Origin: Bacteroidia bacterium
Lineage (GTDB): Bacteria; Bacteroidota; Bacteroidia; B-17B0; Aurantibacillaceae
NCBI GenBank assembly: GCA_026414605.1
Contig: JAOAIP010000018.1
Span: forward strand, 44,121 to 108,120
Direction: 5' to 3'
Length of the DNA: 64,000 nt
Of the stretch, positions 8,889-17,041 are shown piece after piece (position 1 is the stretch's first letter; the number at the start of each line of letters is the position of its first letter). The notes below the pieces were generated by a model. It had not been told where the DNA came from. It ran no database searches and was given only the letters and a program-made list of their open reading frames with translations. Made by a program: the position numbers and the translations under genes.

Positions 8889-9347
8889 TTATTTAAATTT
8901 TCTGCCTAAGGATCTTTCTAAATCTCGTTTTTTAATGGTTTCACGTTTATCATAGGTCTTCTTTCCTTTGGCAAGGGCTATTTCTAATTTTGCCAACCCC
9001 TTTTTAGTAATATACAATCTTACAGGCACTATGGTATAGCCATCTTCTTTTACTGCCCGATAAAGTTTTCGTAGTTCGTGTTTGTGTAATAACAATTTTC
9101 TATCTCTGGTGGGTTGATGATTAGCAAATCCGCCGTGTTCGTAAGGTGAAATGTGCATATTTTTGACAAATAATTCACCGTCTTTAAAGTAACAATAAGC
9201 ATCTCCGAGATTGACTTTGGCTTGACGAATAGATTTGATTTCAGAACCTGTGAGAACAATGCCTGCTTCGTATTTTTCTACTAATTGATAGTCAAAAAAA
9301 GCCCTTTTGTTAGTAATGTTAATGTTGTTTTCTACTTCCTTTTTCAT
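8889..9347 (-). CDS. smpB: SsrA-binding protein SmpB
   Basis: A 152-residue partner of tmRNA in trans-translation; it binds the tRNA-like domain and delivers it to stalled ribosomes. Core signatures: NKRAFFDYQ near 12, [16 protein letters not shown] near 25, YINL-type strand [16 protein letters not shown] near 55, and [27 protein letters not shown] near 105-130 followed by a basic tail. An in-frame start 34 codons upstream would add a non-homologous leader and would lie upstream of the promoter box; MKKEVENN at 9347 is the natural start. The TACTTTTG box at 9353-9360 leaves a leader of about 5 nt at most. The tmRNA gene is not in the window. Confidence 0.96.
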   Translation of the reverse strand: MKKEVENNINITNKRAFFDYQLVEKYEAGIVLTGSEIKSIRQAKVNLGDAYCYFKDGELFVKNMHISPYEHGGFANHQPTRDRKLLLHKHELRKLYRAVKEDGYTIVPVRLYITKKGLAKLEIALAKGKKTYDKRETIKKRDLERSLGRKFK

Positions 9348-9352
9348 TTTGG

Positions 9353-9360
9353 CAAAAGTA
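9353..9360 (-). promoter_or_regulatory. -7 box TACTTTTG of smpB, nearly leaderless
   Basis: Minus-strand sequence TACTTTTGCCAAAATG: consensus box, five bases, start codon. It fixes the smpB start at 9347. Confidence 0.6.
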
Positions 9361-9431
9361 GATAATTTGCTATGATTGACCAAAATGTTGATGCTGAAAA
9401 ATAAACAAGATGAATTTGAAAACTTTGATAA

Positions 9432-9469
9432 TAAATAAAAACAAAGCACCTATTAGATGGTAAAGTGCT
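9432..9469 (-). terminator. Possible terminator after tatA
   Basis: Downstream of the tatA stop, on the minus strand, AGCAC and GTGCT pair across a 15-nt loop and are followed by TTTGTTTTTATTT. The stem is short, so read-through into smpB is possible. Confidence 0.4.
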
Positions 9470-9495
9470 ACACAGATAAAACGTTTTTGAATAAA

Positions 9496-9684
9496 TTACT
9501 GCTTGTCGTCTTCTTTTGATTCGCCTTTGGCAGCGTCTTTGAATTCTTTTACACCACGACCTAATCCACGCATTAATTCAGGGATTTTTTTTCCACCAAA
9601 AAGTAAAAGAATAATAACAAGAATAATGATAATTTCGGGTGCTCCCATACCACCAAGCAAACCTAATACTAATAAATTAGCCAT
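9496..9684 (-). CDS. tatA: Sec-independent translocase subunit TatA/TatE
   Basis: A 62-residue protein starting at the ATG at 9684. The pattern is typical of TatA: a short N-terminal transmembrane helix ([25 protein letters not shown]), then an amphipathic helix [14 protein letters not shown] and an acidic, charged tail [10 protein letters not shown]. It forms the protein-conducting component of the twin-arginine pathway. No tatC is in the window. A longer in-frame reading from 9783 would place non-homologous residues ahead of the helix and run into the rpsF promoter. A near-consensus box GACCTTTG on the minus strand (9705-9712) precedes it. Confidence 0.92.
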   Translation of the reverse strand: MANLLVLGLLGGMGAPEIIIILVIILLLFGGKKIPELMRGLGRGVKEFKDAAKGESKEDDKQ

Positions 9685-9782
9685 TGAATAAAAATTTTGA
9701 GCCGCAAAGGTCGTAAAAAAAACTTGTTTAGAGAAATTTATTTTGGATGAGAAAAATTTTTGTCCGTATAAAATAAATTTCA

Positions 9783-9790
9783 TACATTTG
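9783..9790 (+). promoter_or_regulatory. -7 box TACATTTG of the rpsF operon
   Basis: Perfect TAnnTTTG match 21 nt before the rpsF ATG at 9812; an in-frame upstream start at 9743 lies before the box and is rejected. Confidence 0.65.
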
Positions 9791-9811
9791 CCCCCCTTAA
9801 AAAATTATTTT

Positions 9812-10216
9812 ATGGAAAAACGTTATGAAACGGTCTTCATTTTAACTCCCGTTTTGTCTGAAGAACAGGCAAAGGAGGCCGCAAAAGGATTTGTACAATT
9901 CCTTAAACAACAAAAAGCCAAAGTACTTCACGAAGAAGTATGGGGATTGAGAAAATTGGCTTACCCCATTCAAAAAAAATCTACGGGCTTCTATTTCTTA
10001 ATAGAATTTAGTTCAGATAGCCCAACTATCGTAAAAGATTTGGAAACTGCTTTCAAAAGAGATGAAAGAGTGTTGCGTTATCTCACCGTATTGATGGACA
10101 AATACCATATTGAATACGCTGAGAAAAGAAAAGCCAAACTCAAATCTTCTTCTCCTGCAACGGCTTCAAAAAAGAAAAGAACTACTAAAAAAGTAAAAGA
10201 AGAAGATGTTGAATAA
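9812..10216 (+). CDS. rpsF: 30S ribosomal protein S6
   Basis: A 134-residue S6 protein that binds the central domain of 16S rRNA as a pair with S18, encoded next. Signatures: [19 protein letters not shown] at the start, [27 protein letters not shown] near 45-70 and [18 protein letters not shown] near 85-102. The C-terminus has the lysine-rich extension [15 protein letters not shown] seen in Bacteroidetes S6. The start at 9812 follows the TACATTTG box by 21 nt. First gene of rpsF-rpsR-rplI; no ssb or priB gene intervenes, the usual order in this phylum. Confidence 0.97.
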   Translation: MEKRYETVFILTPVLSEEQAKEAAKGFVQFLKQQKAKVLHEEVWGLRKLAYPIQKKSTGFYFLIEFSSDSPTIVKDLETAFKRDERVLRYLTVLMDKYHIEYAEKRKAKLKSSSPATASKKKRTTKKVKEEDVE

Positions 10217-10250
10217 ACTTCCATTTCTATTAACCATAAAAAATTAAACT

Positions 10251-10523
10251 ATGAGTACAGATTCAGAAATTAGATATTTAAATCCCTTAAACATTGAGGT
10301 AAAAGAAAGAAAAAAGAAATTTTGCTGGTTTACAAAAAACGGCATTAAATACATTGACTACAAAGATCCCGACTTCTTATTAAGATTTGTCAATGAACAA
10401 GGTAAAATTCTTCCCCGAAGAATAACAGGTACTTCTCTCAAATATCAAAAAAGATTGGCTAAAGCCATCAAGAGAGCAAGACATTTGGCTCTTTTACCAT
10501 TTACAACCGATTTATTAAAATAA
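10251..10523 (+). CDS. rpsR: 30S ribosomal protein S18
   Basis: A 90-residue S18 protein, partner of S6 on the small-subunit platform. The diagnostic core is [21 protein letters not shown] (near 24-44), then [34 protein letters not shown] at the C-terminal half, which matches the family strongly. Only one cysteine is present, so no zinc site is expected. It follows rpsF by 34 nt and precedes rplI by 25 nt in one operon. Confidence 0.98.
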   Translation: MSTDSEIRYLNPLNIEVKERKKKFCWFTKNGIKYIDYKDPDFLLRFVNEQGKILPRRITGTSLKYQKRLAKAIKRARHLALLPFTTDLLK

Positions 10524-10548
10524 TCATTGATTCAAAAAACTTAAAGAT

Positions 10549-10995
10549 ATGGAAATCATTTTGCAACAAGATGTACCTAATTTGGGTTACAAACACGACA
10601 TTGTAAATGTAAAGCCCGGGTACGCGCGAAATTTTTTAATCCCTAAGGGATTGGCTATTGAAGCCACAGAAAGTGCAAAGAAAATGAATGCTGAAATTGT
10701 AAAACAAAAACAGCACAAAGAAGAAAAACTCAGAAAAGAAGCACAAGAAAATGCTTCAAAATTGGCGGGCTTGGTGATCAAAATTATTACTAAAGCCGGC
10801 GAAAATGGCAAGATTTTTGGGTCTATCACTACTATTCAAATTGCACAAGCATTACAAGAAAAAGGTTTTAATGTAGATAGAAAAGCCATTTCTATTGCAG
10901 AAGACCACATTAAAACACTTGGTACCTACAAAGCCAAAGTGAAATTGTACAAAGACATTGGCACAGATGTTACATTTGAAGTAGTAGCCGAATAA
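10549..10995 (+). CDS. rplI: 50S ribosomal protein L9
   Basis: A 148-residue L9 protein. The N-terminal RNA-binding domain shows the family signature G-YKHDIVNVKPGYARNFLIPKGLA (near 13-37), followed by the long connecting helix (about 42-75, rich in Lys/Glu) and the C-terminal domain with GENGKIFGSITTIQIA near 86 and the closing strands HIKTLGTYKAKVKL. Length is standard. Last gene of the ribosomal operon; a strong hairpin terminator starts 27 nt after the stop. Confidence 0.98.
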   Translation: MEIILQQDVPNLGYKHDIVNVKPGYARNFLIPKGLAIEATESAKKMNAEIVKQKQHKEEKLRKEAQENASKLAGLVIKIITKAGENGKIFGSITTIQIAQALQEKGFNVDRKAISIAEDHIKTLGTYKAKVKLYKDIGTDVTFEVVAE

Positions 10996-11022
10996 GAATA
11001 ATTGAAAAGTCCATTAATACAA

Positions 11023-11051
11023 AAGCCCGATGAATTCATCGGGCTTTTTTT
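11023..11051 (+). terminator. Rho-independent terminator of the rpsF-rpsR-rplI operon
   Basis: The 10-bp stem AAGCCCGATG / CATCGGGCTT closes an AATT tetraloop and runs into TTTTTT. The A-run on the other side is too short to make it a strong terminator for the convergent GNAT unit as well. Confidence 0.9.
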
Positions 11052-11162
11052 GTTGGGGTGTTATGATATTTTTATTCTGTAGAAAAAAATTTTTGTGATA
11101 AAGTCCATATTTACAACACAAAATATTGAATCTGTACCATCGGCACTTTTTTCTTTTAATGT

Positions 11163-11648
11163 TCACCTTCCCATCTCTTGTTTTTCAGCGTTAAAGTTTT
11201 GTAATTGGTTGTAGATAAGTTTGCAGTTTAGCCATTCGTCATCAAAATGCGTATTGAGTTTGTTGTAAAATTCAATAGCGGGGGTGTTCCACTTTAATAC
11301 TTGCCATTCCAATTTTCGTACTTTTTCTTTTTTGGCTAATTCAATAAGTGCGGCTATTAGTTTGTAGCCAATGCCTTTGTTGCGGTGTTTTTCTGTAACT
11401 ATAATATCATCTAAATAAATACAACGGCCTTTCCAAGTAGAGTATTTGTAATAATAGAGGGCGATTCCTACAATTTCTCTATTTAGTTCTGCTACAAAAA
11501 AATCAAATACGTTGTTATTAAAATCTCGGGTCATTTCTTCTACACTGACTTCTACTTCATTAGGGGCTTTTTCATAAATAGCCAATTCTATGACTAATTG
11601 CAATGCTGCGGGAATGTCTTGTTCTGTGCCTTTTCTGATAGTTATCAT
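11163..11648 (-). CDS. GNAT-family N-acetyltransferase
   Basis: A 161-residue cytosolic acetyltransferase. The GNAT fold is complete: strand one MITIRKGTEQDIPAALQLV, the middle strands FFVAELNREIVGIALYYY and CIYLDDIIVTE, the acetyl-CoA pyrophosphate loop HRNKGIGYKLI near 98-108, and the C-terminal motif WQVLKWNTPAIEFYNKL. This arrangement is like the diamine acetyltransferase (SAT/PaiA) branch, but the substrate is not decidable. The ATG overlaps the stop of the upstream gene by 4 nt (ATGA), so translation is coupled. Confidence 0.9.
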   Translation of the reverse strand: MITIRKGTEQDIPAALQLVIELAIYEKAPNEVEVSVEEMTRDFNNNVFDFFVAELNREIVGIALYYYKYSTWKGRCIYLDDIIVTEKHRNKGIGYKLIAALIELAKKEKVRKLEWQVLKWNTPAIEFYNKLNTHFDDEWLNCKLIYNQLQNFNAEKQEMGR

Positions 11649-12013
11649 AACAAATTGTTTTTATGTAAATAACGAATTACAATTTTTTGTAAACTGCGTT
11701 TGACAATAAGTTCTGCTGTAGTAGTTGCGTAGTCAGCATTAGATTGTTGTAACTTTTTTTTGATGCTTCCTTCGGATACATCTACTCGGTATAACCAAGT
11801 TTGTATTTTTTCCATTCCTTGTGGGCTATTGAGCAATTCTTTTAATACTTGTGTCAGCGATTGAATGATGGCATTGAGTTGATGGCTTGCAAAGATATGG
11901 TCGCTTAAATGAATGTTTGCCATTAATGCGTCTTTTTGGATTTGTTCAACAAAACTTTGATATACTTCTTCTACTTGTAAGTAATGTTCTTGTGGTAATT
12001 GCGATGAGGTCAT
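11645..12013 (-). CDS. Conserved-looking helical protein of unknown function
   Basis: A 122-residue soluble protein without signal peptide, cysteine or known motif. It is predicted mostly helical from its pattern (QEHYLQVEEVYQSFVEQIQK, then LNAIIQSLTQVLKELLN and AELIVKRSLQKIVIRYLHKNN). Both ends overlap neighbours by 4 nt: its ATG is inside the [2Fe-2S] protein's stop region and its stop is inside the GNAT start. That tight packing says it is a real gene and works in the same setting, but I recognise no family and propose no function. Confidence 0.7.
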   Translation of the reverse strand: MTSSQLPQEHYLQVEEVYQSFVEQIQKDALMANIHLSDHIFASHQLNAIIQSLTQVLKELLNSPQGMEKIQTWLYRVDVSEGSIKKKLQQSNADYATTTAELIVKRSLQKIVIRYLHKNNLL

Positions 12014-12336
12014 ACTACTTCTTTTGGATGCTTTAATAACAAAAGTCGTTGAAGTGCTTGCTTTTGAATGAAATGAGAGTATACTAATTCATCAACATCT
12101 TCGGGTTGAACATTTACATAAAAAGTTCCTTCGGGATAAATAGCCAAGGTAGGTCCTAAATCGCAGATGCCAAGACATCCTGATTTTTGTATTCTAATTT
12201 TTCCACTAATGTTGTATTTTTGAAATGCGGCTTTTAATTTTTCAATAAGTAATAAGCCGTGTTCTTCTCCGCAAGATTTTCGCGGACTATTTTTCCGTTC
12301 ATTGGTGCAAACAAAGATGTGTATATCGTATATCAT
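12010..12336 (-). CDS. Thioredoxin-like [2Fe-2S] ferredoxin
   Basis: A 108-residue protein of the thioredoxin-like [2Fe-2S] ferredoxin family (related to NuoE and Shethna-type ferredoxins). The four expected cluster cysteines are Cys10, Cys22, Cys54 and Cys58: HIFVCTN, RKSCGEE, then SGCLGICDLGP. The spacing Cx11C...Cx3C matches the family. The following strand PTLAIYPEGTFYVNVQPEDVDELV is the usual (CoA-like) completion of the fold. It would carry single electrons in the cytosol; its redox partner is unknown. First gene of a three-gene unit with 4-nt overlaps, ahead of an unknown protein and a GNAT. Confidence 0.9.
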   Translation of the reverse strand: MIYDIHIFVCTNERKNSPRKSCGEEHGLLLIEKLKAAFQKYNISGKIRIQKSGCLGICDLGPTLAIYPEGTFYVNVQPEDVDELVYSHFIQKQALQRLLLLKHPKEVV

Positions 12337-12423
12337 AATACTTTAGATTGTTTTTTAAATGAGAAATAATAAATTGAGACATTGCAAGATTAAATATAAG
12401 AAAGCGAATAGATATGAGATGCG

Positions 12424-15150
12424 TTAACTTTTTCCATTTTTTTTGTAGTTGAGTTCAAAAAAGGATTTGTAGTCGTTGAGATTTTTTTCTTTGATGAGTG
12501 TTTTATAGTTTTCATCAGAGATAATAAAAAATTCAAATTCATTTTTTGGAAAGTCATTGAGTATCTCTTCATCATTGACAAAGTTATTGAAGTATTGTTT
12601 GGCTTTTTCAGAATTACCAAAGGATTTCACTAATATAATTTGTTTGCCTTGTGTAAAGATATTGGAGGTAATAGAAAATTCATCATTGGAATAATAATTT
12701 TTGTTGAAAGCATCAATTTTACTTTTGACATTGCTTACTATTTTGGGTTCATCGGGCAATACAATGATGAAATAATGAAGAGCATTGGCATCTAAAGTGT
12801 ATGGAGTAGATGCGGCTTTTTCTTCTTTTTGTGAAGTGGTATCTGTTTTTTGAGTTTTAAGTTTGTTGATTGCCAAAAGCAATTCATTGGCCCTGTCTTT
12901 GAGTTCAGATTTGGGATACAAGGCAATGTATTTTTTGAGGTTCATTTCTAAAGTATCCAGACCTTTGAGTTTTCCACCACATACGGCTTTGAAAAATTCT
13001 ACCTTTTGTAGCAATTTATCGCTTAATCCTGATTGAATCATTTCTTGAGAAAGTTGATAACATTGATTAAAGTTTTGTGATAAATAAGCATTGTAAAGGG
13101 TTTCGTATTTTTGTTCGGTTTCATTAAGTTGATTTTGTTTGTTGATAATATAATTTGGATTTTTGATTAGTTGTGCATATTCACTATTGGGGTATTGATT
13201 TAAAATTTTTTCTTTGTATTCATTAGATTTTGTAGTATTTCCTACTTTTTGATAAAGTAGGTATAGTTGATAATACGTAGAAAGTTTGTATTTATTGTCG
13301 GGATATTTGCTGTTTAATTCTTCAAATGCGGCAATGGACTTTGGATAATTATTCAAATCTTCTTTGTAGGTCAATGCCATTAAGTAATAGTATTCTGTGA
13401 TTTTGCTGATGTAAGCATTGTAAGTAGAATCATTGGTGGGCAGTTTGCTTAAATAGTATTCACGAGTTGTTTTAGGGTCTATGGGTTCGCTTTCTTTTTT
13501 AAGTGGGTCTTTGCTGTTAGTGTTATTGGCATTAGTGTTATTTTGGTTGGGATTTTTAGTGTTGGCACCGTTTTCATTATCATTGGTATTAGAAGTATTT
13601 GTTTTGTTTTTAATGCTTCTTCGCCAATCGTCTTCAAGAGGACGAGGTCCCCATTTTTTGATAAAGTCCTGAATGCCATAATTGACGGCTGTAGGATTGT
13701 AGAAATAAAATGACGATGTTTGAATGGCAAAGGGATTGTTATTGGGGTCGTTAGGATTAGAGGGACCAGGTGGAGTTGATTTGGATTTTTCTTCTTGTTC
13801 TTTTTTCTTTTTTTCTTTTTCTGCAATGTATTGTTTGATTTGTCTGTCAATCAATCGGTCTATTTCATCTTTATTAAATTTTGAAAGTTTTATTAAACTG
13901 TCCAGTTCTTGAATGCCTTGAATGTAAGTGATTAAATTTTGTAATACTTCTTTACGAGCCACAATTTTATCGTACTGTTTGTGAGATTTGGGTAAAGTAG
14001 CAATAGCACTATCATAGTAGCGTCCTGAGGGTACATATTGTCCTTCATCAAAGAAAATATCACCAAGTTTTAAGTAAGCGTATGCTTTTTGTTTGGGGTT
14101 TGTACTACTGCTTCTTACAGAAAGTAGGTAATACTTTTTAGCATCCTCTATTTTATTTTGTTTTTCTTCAATTTGTCCAAGTGTGTAATAAATAACGTCA
14201 AGATATTCGTTGTTCTTGGTTTCTGATGTCATTGCGAGTAATTCTTTTTTTCTCTTTTGTAATTCTGCAGGATTAGAATCATCAAAGAGTAAGGCGTTTT
14301 TCATTTTCGCATAAAACAGCATTTCATAATCGGGTTTGATTTTCATTACTAATTTGTAATACTCTTTGGCTTTTGTGAAGTTGCCTTCTTGTTCGCTTAA
14401 TTGAGCGGCTACAAATGCATAGCGGGCTTGTTGTAATTTTTTTTCACGATTAAAAAAATATTTTTGATGAATGGCTTTATCAAGATTTTTGAGGGCTTCT
14501 TTGTAGTTTCCTCTACGAATGTAATAATCAGCGTTTAGTCCATAGATTTCTTTCTGAATAGAATGTGGGATTTTTTTATCATTATTGAGATTGTCCAAAA
14601 TAATTTCACTTTCAGATACTGCACCTATTTCGTTGTAAGAACGCACCAGCCAATACATTGCTGTATATTTATCTTTGGATTTTGCGTATGTTCTTGTTAC
14701 ATAATCTAATGCTTCAATACCGCTGAAAAATTCTCTTTTGTAATAGCGTGCAATACCTATGTTAATCCAACAATTGTCAATCCATTTATTAGCACCGTGT
14801 TTGGTGGTCTCTGCGCTGCTGCCTTTTTCTTTGATGGCGTGTCGTTGAATCATCAAAGATGCTTTTTTAATGGATCTGTCAAATTCGGGATAAGTTTTTT
14901 TGGCTTCTTCATCCGATTCGGGTACAACAAATACAGGCAATAGATCATCAAAATTATCTTTATGTGCAGTGCGAATTTTATACTCCCCTTCTTTAATGCT
15001 TTCAGTAGAGTTGAATAAGCCATTAAAACGAGTATTCATATTGTGCCAAAATCTGTGTACAAGCGTATTTTTTTTAGTGCTACAAGACACTAATAGCAAT
15101 AATTGGGCGAACAAAAAAAAGTATATACTATGTTTTTTCAAGTTTTGCAT
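12424..15150 (-). CDS. sprE: Type IX secretion/gliding lipoprotein SprE/PorW
   Basis: A 908-residue lipoprotein. The signal ends in LLLVSCSTKK, with lipidation at Cys23. The opening of the mature part (NTLVHRFWHNMNTRFNGLFN) is the hallmark of the SprE/PorW family, needed for type IX secretion and, in gliding species, motility. Many tetratricopeptide-like helix pairs follow (for example about 95-420 and 560-740). Between them is a low-complexity Asn/Lys/Pro-rich linker (about 440-560) containing runs such as TNTSNTNDNENGANTKN. Single gene with its own TAAGTTTG box at 15203-15210. Other T9SS core genes are outside the window, but the sorted S8 protease at 33-36 kb is a likely client. Confidence 0.88.
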   Translation of the reverse strand: MQNLKKHSIYFFLFAQLLLLVSCSTKKNTLVHRFWHNMNTRFNGLFNSTESIKEGEYKIRTAHKDNFDDLLPVFVVPESDEEAKKTYPEFDRSIKKASLMIQRHAIKEKGSSAETTKHGANKWIDNCWINIGIARYYKREFFSGIEALDYVTRTYAKSKDKYTAMYWLVRSYNEIGAVSESEIILDNLNNDKKIPHSIQKEIYGLNADYYIRRGNYKEALKNLDKAIHQKYFFNREKKLQQARYAFVAAQLSEQEGNFTKAKEYYKLVMKIKPDYEMLFYAKMKNALLFDDSNPAELQKRKKELLAMTSETKNNEYLDVIYYTLGQIEEKQNKIEDAKKYYLLSVRSSSTNPKQKAYAYLKLGDIFFDEGQYVPSGRYYDSAIATLPKSHKQYDKIVARKEVLQNLITYIQGIQELDSLIKLSKFNKDEIDRLIDRQIKQYIAEKEKKKKEQEEKSKSTPPGPSNPNDPNNNPFAIQTSSFYFYNPTAVNYGIQDFIKKWGPRPLEDDWRRSIKNKTNTSNTNDNENGANTKNPNQNNTNANNTNSKDPLKKESEPIDPKTTREYYLSKLPTNDSTYNAYISKITEYYYLMALTYKEDLNNYPKSIAAFEELNSKYPDNKYKLSTYYQLYLLYQKVGNTTKSNEYKEKILNQYPNSEYAQLIKNPNYIINKQNQLNETEQKYETLYNAYLSQNFNQCYQLSQEMIQSGLSDKLLQKVEFFKAVCGGKLKGLDTLEMNLKKYIALYPKSELKDRANELLLAINKLKTQKTDTTSQKEEKAASTPYTLDANALHYFIIVLPDEPKIVSNVKSKIDAFNKNYYSNDEFSITSNIFTQGKQIILVKSFGNSEKAKQYFNNFVNDEEILNDFPKNEFEFFIISDENYKTLIKEKNLNDYKSFFELNYKKNGKS

Positions 15151-15202
15151 TTAAGAAAAAATTAAACGAATGGATGAAGTAATTTAGTATAAATTGAATA
15201 GG

Positions 15203-15210
15203 CAAACTTA
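15203..15210 (-). promoter_or_regulatory. -7 box TAAGTTTG of the SprE/PorW gene
   Basis: Minus-strand TAAGTTTG, 52 nt before the ATG at 15150. The 313-bp gap 15151-15463 also holds a type A tract and a peroxiredoxin terminator, and no gene. Confidence 0.5.
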
Positions 15211-15279
15211 TGTAAAAATTTTCAGATAGTTATGAAAATGATGTGAGTGTTTTAATACAAGGGCATTTAGTTATGCTTA

Positions 15280-15345
15280 TTAGTTGAAAATTGAAAGTTG
15301 AAAGTGGTGTGTCTGGTTGAGAGACAAAATATGGATAGCCCCGAA
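15280..15345 (+). repeat. Type A tract plus fragment of type B block
   Basis: TTAGTTGAAAATTGAAAG and TTGAAAGTGG are followed by GAGAGACAAAATATGGATAGCCCCGAA. The second part matches 41329-41352 (AGGGACAAAATATGGGTAGCCCCGAA) and then breaks off. Confidence 0.65.
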
Positions 15346-15405
15346 TTTGTGTGTTATTAAAATTCTGTGATAAATAAATTAAACTTCAACAAAATTATTT
15401 AAAAC

Positions 15406-15440
15406 GAAAAAAGGGAGATGATAAATAAATCGCATCTCCC
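15406..15440 (-). terminator. Terminator of the peroxiredoxin gene
   Basis: On the minus strand the stem GGGAGATG / CATCTCCC (12-nt loop) is followed directly by TTTTTT. It lies 24 nt after the stop codon. Confidence 0.85.
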
Positions 15441-15463
15441 GGTAATAAAGAATGAAAATAGAT

Positions 15464-16246
15464 TTATTGTTTAAGAATTTGTTGTGTATGATTGTCTACA
15501 TCTACTTTTGTAATAACATCGGAAATAATACCATTTTCATCTATAACAAAGGTAGTGCGAATAATCCCTTCTGATACTCTGCCCATAAATTGTTTTTTGC
15601 CCCACACATCAAATGCACGAATGATATTCTTTTCAGTATCTGATATTAAAGGGAATGGTAAATTATACTTGGCAATAAATTTTTTATGGCTTTCTGGATT
15701 ATCAGCACTGACACCAAATACAGAATATCCTGCATCTAAAAATTTTTGATAATTATCTCGGATATTGCACGCTTCTCTTGTGCAGCCAGGAGTATCATCT
15801 TTTGGATAAAAATAAAGCACATATTTTCTGCCTAATAAATCATTAGATGTAATTTTATTTCCATCTTGGTCAATCCCTTCAAAATAAGGAGCAGGCATAC
15901 CGGGTTTTAATGAAGTGATGTGAGGAGTAAATTTTCCTTGAGTTTGTTGAGAGGCAGTGTTCTTCATTTGATTAGATGACATTGTTTTATTAGATGCAGA
16001 TTTAGTTGTAGTTTTATTAGTTGATTGAGATGTTGATTTTTTAGCAACGACTTTTTTAGGAGTAGATTTTTTTGTTGCTTTTTTTGCCGCTTTTTTTGTA
16101 ACTTTCTTTGTTGCAGATTTTGGACTTGATTTCTTACTTGCTTTTTTTACTGATTTTTTAGCGATTGCTTTTTTTGCAGTTTTTTTGCTTGCTGCTTTTT
16201 TGCTTGCTTTTTTAGTTGTCTTATTAGTTGTTTTTTTCTTTGCCAT
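15464..16246 (-). CDS. bcp: Bcp/PrxQ-type peroxiredoxin fused to a histone H1-like Lys-rich tail
   Basis: A 260-residue thiol peroxidase with an unusual N-terminus. Residues 1 to about 105 are low-complexity Lys/Ala/Ser/Thr (units such as TKKASKKAA and SKKTAKKA), like bacterial histone H1 tails, and should bind nucleic acid. Residues about 112-260 are a complete peroxiredoxin: PGMPAPYFEG, KYVLYFYPKDDTPGCTREAC with peroxidatic Cys155 and a resolving Cys160 five residues on (the atypical two-Cys PrxQ pattern), then FGVSADNPESHKKF and the closing RTTFVIDENG. The reading frame is continuous across the junction and one promoter (16268) and terminator (15406) bound it, so the fusion is not an obvious artefact. 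Most family members are about 150 residues. Likely a DNA-associated peroxidase; that role is inference. Confidence 0.9.
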   Translation of the reverse strand: MAKKKTTNKTTKKASKKAASKKTAKKAIAKKSVKKASKKSSPKSATKKVTKKAAKKATKKSTPKKVVAKKSTSQSTNKTTTKSASNKTMSSNQMKNTASQQTQGKFTPHITSLKPGMPAPYFEGIDQDGNKITSNDLLGRKYVLYFYPKDDTPGCTREACNIRDNYQKFLDAGYSVFGVSADNPESHKKFIAKYNLPFPLISDTEKNIIRAFDVWGKKQFMGRVSEGIIRTTFVIDENGIISDVITKVDVDNHTQQILKQ

Positions 16247-16267
16247 AGGTTTAATTTTTTAGGAATA

Positions 16268-16275
16268 CAAATATA
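16268..16275 (-). promoter_or_regulatory. -7 box TATATTTG of the peroxiredoxin gene
   Basis: Minus-strand TATATTTG, 21 nt before the ATG at 16246; supports the start that includes the Lys-rich tail. Confidence 0.6.
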
Positions 16276-16318
16276 CAAAAGGATTTTCTTATAAGGGTAA
16301 AAAATTATTCTTGTTGAA

Positions 16319-16972
16319 TTACGGCGATAAACGGTATTTTGTCCAACTTCCATCTTTTTGTTTTTCATAAGCAATTCTATCGTGGAGGCGACTTGGACGA
16401 CCTTGCCAAAATTCATAATAGTGTGCTTCTACATCCCATCCTCCCCAATGTTCAGGGTAAGGCACAGGATATGTTGGAAACTTTTGTGCATATTCTTCAA
16501 ACTTTTTAAGCAATTCTGAACGAGACGCTATCTTTTGACTTTGCACCGAAGCATAGGCAGATATTTGGTTTTCATAAGGTCTACTTTCAAAATAGGATTT
16601 GCTTTTTTCTATGGGAGATTTTTTGGCTATTCCTTCAATTCTTATTTGTCTTTGTAAAGGTATCCAATAAAATAAAAGTGCTACTTTGTTGTTGTCTTGA
16701 ATATCTCTTGATTTTTTAGATAGATAATTGCAATAAAATGTAAATGTATCTTTTTCATAATCTCTTAAATACACAATACGAGAAGAGGGTTGAAGATTTT
16801 GATTTACGGTTGACACTACCATTGCATTATATTCGGGAACTTGTTTTTGAATGGCTTCTTTCATCCATTCTACAAAGGCATCAAAGGGATTTTCAGGTAA
16901 ATGCAATTCATTTAATTCTTCATTATTAAAATCATTACGAATGTTTTGAATGATTTTCTTTATGTCCTCCAT
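16319..16972 (-). CDS. pdxH: Pyridoxamine 5'-phosphate oxidase
   Basis: A 217-residue FMN enzyme that oxidises PNP or PMP to pyridoxal 5'-phosphate. Family features in order: NPFDAFVEWMKEAI near 28, AMVVSTVNQNLQPSSRIVYLRDY near 50-72 (FMN site), FTFYCNYLSKKSRDIQDNNKVALLFYW near 75-105, RQIRIEGIAKK near 110, SYFESRPYENQISAYAS near 127, PYPEHWGGWDVE near 172 and the C-terminal FWQGRPSRLHDRIAYEK near 189 that binds the substrate phosphate. Length is standard. It diverges from trmD; both starts are within 70 nt. Its downstream neighbour on the strand (peroxiredoxin) has its own promoter. Confidence 0.97.
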   Translation of the reverse strand: MEDIKKIIQNIRNDFNNEELNELHLPENPFDAFVEWMKEAIQKQVPEYNAMVVSTVNQNLQPSSRIVYLRDYEKDTFTFYCNYLSKKSRDIQDNNKVALLFYWIPLQRQIRIEGIAKKSPIEKSKSYFESRPYENQISAYASVQSQKIASRSELLKKFEEYAQKFPTYPVPYPEHWGGWDVEAHYYEFWQGRPSRLHDRIAYEKQKDGSWTKYRLSP

Positions 16973-16979
16973 AATTGCT

Positions 16980-16987
16980 TATTTTTG
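16980..16987 (+). promoter_or_regulatory. -7 box TATTTTTG of trmD
   Basis: Consensus TAnnTTTG in the 69-nt divergent gap between pdxH and trmD. Three bases later lies CAAAATTG, a weaker minus-strand box (CAATTTTG) that could serve pdxH, so the two promoters would overlap. Confidence 0.55.
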
Positions 16988-17041
16988 TGGCAAAATTGAG
17001 AAAAAATAAATAAACTAAATTATTGATTTTTATCATTGATT

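Noticed and set aside
13479..13850. 123-codon alternate frame within the SprE/PorW gene
   Set aside because: Arises from the Asn/Lys/Pro-rich low-complexity linker; the long lipoprotein frame is continuous.
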